DNA of 5,041 bases from a bacterium (lineage in GTDB: Bacteria; AUK180; JAQVHJ01), in contig JAQVHJ010000205.1 in the NCBI GenBank assembly GCA_028696285.1, positions 1-5,041 of the forward strand, written 5' to 3'. Numbering within the stretch: the stretch's first letter is position 1; every line of letters starts with the position of its first letter. The translations under genes were made by a program, and so were the position numbers. The notes below the pieces were generated by a model, which was given only the letters and a program-made list of their open reading frames with translations, did no database searches and had not been told where the DNA came from. This document shows, piece by piece, positions 1 to 4,271 of the stretch.

Positions 1-2
1 CC

Positions 3-356
3 CTATCTCAGACCGGTGAAAAGGATGATCGTGGAATATTTCAGTATATTAAGCACCTTCCAAATTTCATCAGGTTATATTGGCGGTTATTCAGGGATAA
101 AAGAGTCCCTTCAAAATTAAAGGTGATGTTGATCGGTTCTTTTTTATATTTCCTTTCTCCCTTAGATTTAATCCCTGAATTATTTATCTGGTTTATAGGT
201 TACATTGACGATGGAGTTCTGCTTACATTAGCTTTGAGGTACTTTATACTCTGGTCTCCGAAAGAAGTTGTAAAGGAAAAAATATTGGAAATTGAACAGG
301 AGAACCAGATGAAATTAATTAAAAAGAATAAATCAAAAACACCTGAGAAGGTTTAA
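3..356 (+). CDS. DUF1232 (YkvA-like) family protein, 5'-truncated by window edge
   Basis: The frame is open from the left edge (first full codon at 3) with no ATG, GTG or TTG before codon 41, so the true start lies outside the window. 117 residues are visible. Residues about 19-36 read like the start of the DUF1232 domain (LPNFIRLYWRLFRDKRVP). The diagnostic core follows: SPLDLIPE at nt 156-179 and GYIDD at nt 198-212, within a hydrophobic stretch of about 35 residues. The tail is Lys-rich and probably cytoplasmic. DUF1232 proteins are small, membrane-associated and of unknown biochemical role, so no function is assigned. The GTG at 123 could be read as a start, but it would cut the domain in half. 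The stop (354-356) overlaps the stop of the convergent nitroreductase gene. Family assignment is firm from the motif; function is unknown. Confidence 0.85.
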   Translation, partial: LSQTGEKDDRGIFQYIKHLPNFIRLYWRLFRDKRVPSKLKVMLIGSFLYFLSPLDLIPELFIWFIGYIDDGVLLTLALRYFILWSPKEVVKEKILEIEQENQMKLIKKNKSKTPEKV

Positions 357-871
357 AATTCCTTCCATTCATTAAAATAAAACACTTCATCAAAATCTTT
401 TCGCGGGCGGGGTTCAGGTTTCTCTTCAGGGTACCCCAAAGTAAGCATTTGAACTATCCTGACCTTTGCCGGTATATTTAATATTCTCTTAACCTGATCC
501 TCGTAAAATGATCCTATCCAGCATGTTCCCAGCCCCTCTTCCACCGCTTGAATCGTCATTTGTGTCATTGCAATAGCAACATCAATCGGATACGCAGTCT
601 GGCCGCACCGCATTACATAATCAGTTATTTCCGAGCAGCCTACTATAACAGAATCCGCTCTCCCGATAAACTCCTGGTTATTCGCAGCCACAGAGAGTTT
701 CCTTAGAATTTCCTTATCCCTGACAACTACAAACTTCCACTCCTGAATGTTCCGAGCAGATGGAGCAAGCCTCCCCGCCTCAAGCACTCTCTTAAGCTTT
801 ACTTCCGATACTTTCTTTCCTGAATATAACCTAACGCTCCTGCGGTTCTTTATTGCCTCAATTACCTTCAT
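353..871 (-). CDS. Nitroreductase-family FMN oxidoreductase (172 aa)
   Basis: This is a small, probably cytoplasmic and homodimeric flavoprotein of the nitroreductase superfamily, which uses FMN and NAD(P)H to reduce nitro compounds, quinones or related substrates. The physiological substrate cannot be read from sequence. Visible family motifs are the FMN-phosphate-binding RRSVR (residues 10-14), APSARNIQEW (36-45, the PSxxNxQxW element, with Glu where Pro is common), D98 in the central helix, and GLGTCWIG (113-120). The C-terminus ends with the usual aromatic tail (FNEWKEF). There are no CxxC clusters, so this is not a ferredoxin fusion. The ATG at 869-871 is chosen because GGAGGT lies 6 nt upstream and the family N-terminus starts there. 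The frame stays open to 1036, but that extension crosses the promoter and has no domain. It is transcribed divergently from the zinc-ribbon gene at 1026 and converges on the DUF1232 gene with overlapping stops. Confidence 0.92.
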   Translation of the reverse strand: MKVIEAIKNRRSVRLYSGKKVSEVKLKRVLEAGRLAPSARNIQEWKFVVVRDKEILRKLSVAANNQEFIGRADSVIVGCSEITDYVMRCGQTAYPIDVAIAMTQMTIQAVEEGLGTCWIGSFYEDQVKRILNIPAKVRIVQMLTLGYPEEKPEPRPRKDFDEVFYFNEWKEF

Positions 872-877
872 AATATT

Positions 878-883
878 ACCTCC
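878..883 (-). promoter_or_regulatory. Shine-Dalgarno site of the nitroreductase gene
   Basis: On the minus strand this reads GGAGGT, separated by 6 nt from the ATG at 871-869. It settles the start at 871 rather than the upstream in-frame ATG at 1036. Confidence 0.85.
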
Positions 884-893
884 GGTTTTTTTT

Positions 894-922
894 ATGATAA
901 CATAAATTTTTATTTTAGTCAA
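894..922 (-). promoter_or_regulatory. σ70-type promoter for the nitroreductase gene
   Basis: On the minus strand the -35 is TTGACT (+ coordinates 917-922) and the -10 is TATCAT (894-899), separated by exactly 17 bp. A TGT immediately before the -10 makes it an extended -10. Predicted transcription start is near 887, giving a leader of about 16 nt that just holds the ribosome site. The match is good, but the region is A/T-rich and the call rests on consensus alone. Confidence 0.6.
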
Positions 923-930
923 ATTAAATA

Positions 931-968
931 AGGGGACAGCCGTTTCAAGGTTGAAACAGCTCTCCTCT
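931..968. repeat. Imperfect palindrome midway between two divergent promoters (possible operator or REP-like element)
   Basis: This dyad symmetry has 18-bp arms (931-948 and 951-968) around a GG centre. The core GTTTCAA-GG-TTGAAAC is perfect. Outside it, the arms mismatch at 941/958 and 937/962 and have a G-T pair at 933/966. Neither flanking promoter transcribes it, so it is more likely a DNA-level element than a terminator. Its centre (949.5) lies about 63 bp upstream of both predicted transcription starts, which suits a shared regulator site. Alternatively the left side (AAATAAGGGGACAGC) resembles REP-type palindromes associated with RAYT transposases, in which case further copies should exist in the genome. 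Confidence 0.6.
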
Positions 969-978
969 ATTATTTTAC

Positions 979-1007
979 TTGAATTTTCATTATAATTATG
1001 ATATAAT
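979..1007 (+). promoter_or_regulatory. σ70-type promoter for the zinc-ribbon gene
   Basis: The -35 is TTGAAT (979-984), the spacer is 17 bp, and the -10 is a perfect TATAAT (1002-1007) preceded by TGA, making it an extended -10. A second TATAAT at 991-996 has no matching -35. The predicted start is near 1014, which would leave a leader of only about 12 nt beginning at the Shine-Dalgarno sequence. Confidence 0.65.
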
Positions 1008-1013
1008 TCCGAG

Positions 1014-1019
1014 AAGGAG
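1014..1019 (+). promoter_or_regulatory. Shine-Dalgarno site of the zinc-ribbon gene
   Basis: AAGGAG lies 6 nt before the ATG at 1026 and supports that start. It sits almost at the predicted 5' end of the transcript. Confidence 0.8.
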
Positions 1020-1025
1020 TGTAAT

Positions 1026-1427
1026 ATGGATTTCATTGTTAAGAAACTTGAAAATATGACTGTCTATTATTTTGGTAAAGAAGAAAAGGCGACTATCAGT
1101 ATTATTGAAGTAGATCCTCAGATTCAATTTACCTGTAATGACTGTGGGAAAAAAGTCAGTATTTTCACTGCGCTTTGGCATAATAAAATTGATCTTAACC
1201 AGCTGCTACAGGCAGAGATGGAACACCTGCAGAAAGGAACCATTTCAGGGGTCAGATGTCTTGATTGTTCAAATGTATATGCTCAGAATAATTATCAGAA
1301 TTTTTACAAGATTCTTCTCCAGGAGAAGGAAAACAGCCCAAGAAAAATCTCAGCATTGAAGTCAATGGCAAATTTCAAAGCAGCTCAATTACTAATTAAA
1401 TGGTTTGATGAAAATTTTTCAAAATAG
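1026..1427 (+). CDS. Uncharacterised protein with two CxxC pairs (putative zinc ribbon), 133 aa
   Basis: I do not recognise the family. The protein has two cysteine pairs, CNDC (residues 37-40) followed by GKK, and CLDC (78-81) followed by S. They are about 37 residues apart, the pattern of a four-Cys zinc-ribbon or rubredoxin-like knuckle, which probably binds Zn2+. The N-terminal 35 residues look β-rich, the segment between the pairs (about 55-70) looks helical, and the C-terminal third is a Lys-rich helical region. There is no signal peptide or membrane segment, so it is probably cytoplasmic. A good ribosome site and a strong promoter just upstream show that it is a real gene. It is divergent from a nitroreductase gene, so a redox- or metal-linked role is possible but not shown. 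The downstream cyclase gene begins 79 nt later and may be cotranscribed. Confidence 0.85.
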   Translation: MDFIVKKLENMTVYYFGKEEKATISIIEVDPQIQFTCNDCGKKVSIFTALWHNKIDLNQLLQAEMEHLQKGTISGVRCLDCSNVYAQNNYQNFYKILLQEKENSPRKISALKSMANFKAAQLLIKWFDENFSK

Positions 1428-1492
1428 TAAACGGTTAATTTCCTTTGTATTAATATATTTAAAAATATTTTTCCCCGGCAACACTAATAAAG

Positions 1493-1498
1493 TAGAAT
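1493..1498 (+). promoter_or_regulatory. Possible -10 element giving a leaderless cyclase transcript
   Basis: TAGAAT (5 of 6 consensus bases) ends 8 nt before the ATG at 1507, so initiation about 7 nt downstream would fall at or next to the start codon. No ribosome site is visible before this gene, which would fit a leaderless message. There is no convincing -35 (the expected position reads TTTCCC or TTCCCC). The rest of the 1428-1506 gap is A/T-rich with no clear terminator, so read-through from the gene at 1026 is also possible. Confidence 0.25.
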
Positions 1499-1506
1499 CA
1501 ATTTAA

Positions 1507-3546
1507 ATGGAAGATTTAATAATTTTCACTATCATATTTATTGTTTATGTTTCCTTCCTGATCATATTCAAAGAGAAATTTTATAAAACCGAAAATGCAA
1601 CTCCTATTTTCCTGATTTTTTCATTCCTTTCAATTTTATTCGGGAATTATTTTGGGGGGATTTTCAAGTTCCCGGTAATAATCTATATCTTTTCCATCAT
1701 TTATTTTTCCGGATTCCTCTCATTGAAATATTCTGTTGCGTATATTTTAATGCTCCTTTTGATTGAGATACTCCCGCCTGTTTATTTCAGGTTTAAGCAG
1801 GATACAATGGAAATTCTCAATCTCCCCTGGGAGAATGTTTTCCTCTTCGCAATTGCATCAGTTAGCGGCATGGTTACGGGTAATATTTCACAAAAATTCC
1901 TGAAAAAAATGACAGATGAATATGAACGTATCTTCTCTGGACGGATAACAAAGTCTGAGACGAAACAAAAGATAATAAAAAAATCAAAAGAGGAATTCCG
2001 CCAGGAAACCGAGTTAAGTTTTGAAGAAAACATCAAGGAATTATTCTCTGCATTAAAAAATTCCATTGGTTTTTCGGGAATCTTCTTATTTCTCCTTGAA
2101 GATAATGAGAACCAGATTTTAAAACTCCAGCATTATCTCTCCGACTATGAGAGTGATATTAATCTGAACAATGAGATAACGCAGGATAACCCTCCGATTA
2201 GCCTTGTTTTAAAAGAAAGGATCCCGATAATAATCTCGGACTCTAAAACCGATTCAATTAATTTAGGGTATTACCTGAATAGTGTAGAGATAAAAAGCAT
2301 CATAGCTCTTCCGATTATGAATGGCCGTGAGATTCGAGGGATTCTTGCATGTGATTCGAAACAAAAACAGTTCTTTACTGAAAATCATAAAGAGATCCTT
2401 TTGCATACAATCAATATTATTAAGTCTCTTCTTTTTAATTATACTGACCTCGTCCGGTTTCATGACCAGGCAAATGAATTTAATATCCTTTATAAAATGA
2501 CAACTGAGTTGAGCGCGACACCCTTTGAAATCCCAACAGAAATATCAATTGATTCACCTCTTAAGCTGGAATCGGTATATGATAAATTAGGTAACTTCTT
2601 CTCAAATATTTTGAAGGATACCGCGGAACAATATATCCCTCTGCGTGTAATAGGATTCTATATTGAAGACCAGTCGTTTTATTCCATAAAATTTACCTCC
2701 GGAAAATTCAGCTTCGATCCCCGGATCCTGAAGGAGAAACGTTTTAAAATAGAAAAAGATACCATCTTCAAAAGTATCTTTGAACACAAGAAACCCATCT
2801 GGCGGTATTTAAAAGAGGATGAGTCGGTCAACCTCAATCTTGAATACCTTGAAAAAACAGACCCGGAAACAAGGTCGTTCCTTGCAATACCATTGAAGGC
2901 AGGGGAAAAAATACTCGGGGTATTCCTTCTGGAATATGTGCAGGAAGAGATCTTTTCAAAGTATGAACTGAAGATCATGTCAATTACCGGTGAACATTCA
3001 GGAACTATAATTGAAAATATTAATCTTTACAATACAATGTCCAACCTCGCAAAGACTGACGGATTAACCGGCCTTCCAAATCACAGGATTTTTCAGGAAC
3101 GTTTAGAAGAAGGGATTAAAAGAGCGTTGAGAAATAACAAGCCTTTGTCATTAATGCTTATGGATATTGATTTCTTTAAAAAATTCAATGATAATTACGG
3201 GCACTCCACAGGGGATGCAGTTTTGAGAGCGGTCTCACAGGTTATCAGGGAAGATATTCGTGAAGTGGATTTCCCGGCAAGATACGGCGGAGAGGAATTC
3301 GTAATTATTCTTGAAGAGACAAATAAGAAAAAGGCATTTGATGTCGGGGAACGAATCAGGCATCATATCGAAAAGAGTGATTTTTTCCTCAATAATCAGC
3401 ATTTGAAGATAACCATTTCCGCGGGTATTGCGGAGTTTCCGACCGATACCGCGGATAAGAAGGAGCTGATTGAACTGGCAGATTCCGCATTATACAAAGC
3501 GAAGAAAAACGGACGGAACCGTTTGGAAATATTTTCAAAAGGATAA
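1507..3546 (+). CDS. Membrane-anchored diguanylate cyclase with tandem GAF domains (679 aa)
   Basis: Predicted to make cyclic di-GMP from two GTP at the inner membrane. About five hydrophobic segments lie in residues 3-21, 32-50, 54-72, 74-96 and 110-128, followed by a charged, probably coiled linker (about 130-170). GAF 1 spans about 172-311 (IIALPIMNGREIRGILACDS) and GAF 2 about 352-508 (FLAIPLKAGEKILGVFLLEY). The GGDEF domain spans 513-676 with an intact active site: DGLTGLPN (518-525), D553 and E596 for metal, N561 and D570 for guanine, GGEEF at 594-598, K666 and R670. REVD (585-588) sits six residues before the GG, the position of the inhibitory I-site, so product inhibition is expected. 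No EAL or HD-GYP domain follows. GAF ligands are unknown. The start is the most upstream possible, since an in-frame TAA directly precedes the ATG, but no Shine-Dalgarno sequence is visible. The gene is followed after 2 nt by maf. Confidence 0.95.
   Translation: MEDLIIFTIIFIVYVSFLIIFKEKFYKTENATPIFLIFSFLSILFGNYFGGIFKFPVIIYIFSIIYFSGFLSLKYSVAYILMLLLIEILPPVYFRFKQDTMEILNLPWENVFLFAIASVSGMVTGNISQKFLKKMTDEYERIFSGRITKSETKQKIIKKSKEEFRQETELSFEENIKELFSALKNSIGFSGIFLFLLEDNENQILKLQHYLSDYESDINLNNEITQDNPPISLVLKERIPIIISDSKTDSINLGYYLNSVEIKSIIALPIMNGREIRGILACDSKQKQFFTENHKEILLHTINIIKSLLFNYTDLVRFHDQANEFNILYKMTTELSATPFEIPTEISIDSPLKLESVYDKLGNFFSNILKDTAEQYIPLRVIGFYIEDQSFYSIKFTSGKFSFDPRILKEKRFKIEKDTIFKSIFEHKKPIWRYLKEDESVNLNLEYLEKTDPETRSFLAIPLKAGEKILGVFLLEYVQEEIFSKYELKIMSITGEHSGTIIENINLYNTMSNLAKTDGLTGLPNHRIFQERLEEGIKRALRNNKPLSLMLMDIDFFKKFNDNYGHSTGDAVLRAVSQVIREDIREVDFPARYGGEEFVIILEETNKKKAFDVGERIRHHIEKSDFFLNNQHLKITISAGIAEFPTDTADKKELIELADSALYKAKKNGRNRLEIFSKG
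3539..3543 (+). promoter_or_regulatory. Ribosome binding site of maf inside the end of the cyclase gene
   Basis: AAGGA within the last cyclase codons lies 5 nt before the maf ATG at 3549. Ribosomes finishing the cyclase (stop 3544-3546) would end on this site, so translational coupling is likely. Confidence 0.65.
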
Positions 3547-3548
3547 AT

Positions 3549-4127
3549 ATGAGAAAGATCATCCTGGCCTCCAGTTCACCAAGACGTATAAAGATTCTTA
3601 AGGAACTGGGATTGAAATTTACAAAATCACATCCGGATGTGGAAGAAAAAATACGTAAAGATGAAACACCGAAGAAGTTCGCAGTCAGATGCAGTCTTGA
3701 CAAGGCCCGTGCTGTCGCAAGAAAGGAGTCCGGCCTGATAATTGCCGCTGATACAATTGTGGTATTGAATAACAAAGTAATAGGAAAACCGAAGGATAAG
3801 AAGGATGCTGTAAGAATCCTTAAACAGCTGTCAGGAAAAACACATAAAGTAATCACCGGAATCACCGTATTGGATACAGGAACCGGAATTGCAAAGAGTG
3901 ATTTTGAAGAGACGGACGTATTCATTACCAAGATGGATAACAACGAAATAGATCTCTATATCAAGACTCATGAACCACTTGATAAGGCGGGGGCATATGC
4001 CGCACAGGGTAAGGGCGCAGTCCTGGTTGAAGGAGTGAAAGGTGATTTCTTTAATGTCGTCGGGCTGCCTGTATTTAAACTGAATAAACTACTTAAATAT
4101 TTTAATATTAATCTAATTAATATATAA
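3549..4127 (+). CDS. maf: Maf/YhdE-type nucleoside triphosphate pyrophosphatase (192 aa)
   Basis: A cytoplasmic enzyme that hydrolyses non-canonical or selected nucleoside triphosphates to the monophosphate and pyrophosphate. YhdE-type members act on dTTP, UTP and modified pyrimidine nucleotides. Family motifs are all present: ASSSPRR (residues 7-13, substrate loop), AADTIV (66-71, with D68 as the likely catalytic base), GKP (79-81), SGKTHKVITG (95-104), DKAGAYAAQGKGA (145-157) and FFNVVGLPV (167-175). The ADT sequence and Q153 point to the YhdE (dTTP/UTP) branch rather than the YceF branch, which typically has SDQ. The length is usual for the family. Maf is also linked to septum inhibition in Bacillus subtilis. 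The ATG lies 2 nt after the cyclase stop and has its own ribosome site, so the two genes probably form an operon. The last residues (YFNINLINI) lie beyond the conserved domain. Confidence 0.95.
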   Translation: MRKIILASSSPRRIKILKELGLKFTKSHPDVEEKIRKDETPKKFAVRCSLDKARAVARKESGLIIAADTIVVLNNKVIGKPKDKKDAVRILKQLSGKTHKVITGITVLDTGTGIAKSDFEETDVFITKMDNNEIDLYIKTHEPLDKAGAYAAQGKGAVLVEGVKGDFFNVVGLPVFKLNKLLKYFNINLINI

Positions 4128-4203
4128 ATCTCCCGATTGCACACTAATGTACCTGAATCCCGACCGGGGAATATTCATTAAATCTCCGTCTATTGGGATA
4201 TTT
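4126..4203. repeat. Long-range imperfect inverted repeat spanning the maf 3' end and intergenic region
   Basis: The left arm (4126-4139) and right arm (4190-4203) can pair at 12 of 14 positions, counting one G-T pair, around a 50-nt interior. The octamer AAATCTCC also occurs directly repeated at 4126-4133 and 4180-4187, each followed shortly by ATTG (4136-4139 and 4192-4195). The right arm is not followed by a clean T-run, so this is at best a weak terminator for the cyclase-maf transcript. It may instead be a set of protein-binding sites upstream of the σ54-type promoter. Confidence 0.35.
4155..4176. promoter_or_regulatory. G/C-rich dyad, possible enhancer-binding site upstream of the σ54 promoter
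   Basis: A short dyad CCCG-AC-CGGG (4159-4168) sits inside outer GAAT/ATTC repeats (4155-4158 and 4173-4176). It is conspicuous in an A/T-rich gap and centred about 90 bp upstream of the predicted start at about 4255, a usual distance for σ54 activator sites. No T-run follows, which argues against a terminator. Recognition by any specific regulator is not shown. Confidence 0.3.
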
Positions 4204-4227
4204 AATTCGTTTTCTCCTTGTTAAATT

Positions 4228-4244
4228 CTGGTATAAAACTTGCT
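4228..4244 (+). promoter_or_regulatory. σ54 (RpoN) -24/-12 promoter candidate
   Basis: The site reads CTGGTATAAAACTTGCT. Against the σ54 consensus YTGGCACGRNNNTTGCW it keeps the essential TGG and TTGC blocks at the exact spacing, plus Y, A, R and W. The three remaining changes (C to T, C to T, G to A) keep the purine/pyrimidine pattern. The predicted start is near 4255, leaving a leader of about 17 nt that contains the ribosome site. σ70-like -10 hexamers overlap here (TATAAA at 4232, TAATAT at 4244) but lack a well-placed -35. Confidence 0.55.
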
Positions 4245-4259
4245 AATATATATGGAAAC

Positions 4260-4265
4260 GGAAGG
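4260..4265 (+). promoter_or_regulatory. Shine-Dalgarno site of the envelope protein gene
   Basis: GGAAGG lies 6 nt before the ATG at 4272 and supports this start, directly ahead of a signal peptide. Confidence 0.65.
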
Positions 4266-4271
4266 TTTTCT

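Noticed and set aside
123..356. GTG at 123 as the real start of the DUF1232 gene
   Set aside because: The frame is open to the window edge, and the 40 residues before it carry the expected first part of the domain. The gene is simply truncated by the window.
942..957. CRISPR repeat, because GTTTCAA...TTGAAAC resembles repeat ends
   Set aside because: There is a single copy with no spacers or second repeat anywhere in the window and no cas gene nearby.
931..975. Rho-independent terminator from the palindrome and following T-rich stretch
   Set aside because: No gene is transcribed into it from either side; both neighbours are transcribed away from it.
872..1036. N-terminal extension of the nitroreductase reading frame to an ATG at 1036
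   Set aside because: The extra 55 residues have no domain character and run across both promoters and the palindrome. The start at 871 has an ideal ribosome site and matches the family N-terminus.
1455..1472. Terminator after the zinc-ribbon gene (ATATTT-AA-AAATAT followed by T-run)
   Set aside because: The stem is six A/T pairs only with a 2-nt loop, too weak, and expected by chance in such an A/T-rich gap.
2679..2978. Other short open frames inside the cyclase, zinc-ribbon and envelope genes
   Set aside because: They are antisense or out-of-frame to well-supported genes and have no ribosome site or domain signature.
3389..3943. 184-codon minus-strand open frame across the cyclase/maf junction
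   Set aside because: It lies opposite two genes with complete family motifs, and its translation is low-complexity Ser/Phe/Leu-rich with no recognisable domain. It is a shadow of the plus-strand genes.
4229..4249. σ70 promoter (extended -10 TGGTATAAA or TGCTAATAT) for the envelope gene
   Set aside because: No -35 lies at an acceptable spacing; TTGTTA at 4218 is 20 bp from TAATAT and 8 bp from TATAAA. The σ54 match is better, though σ70 use is not excluded.
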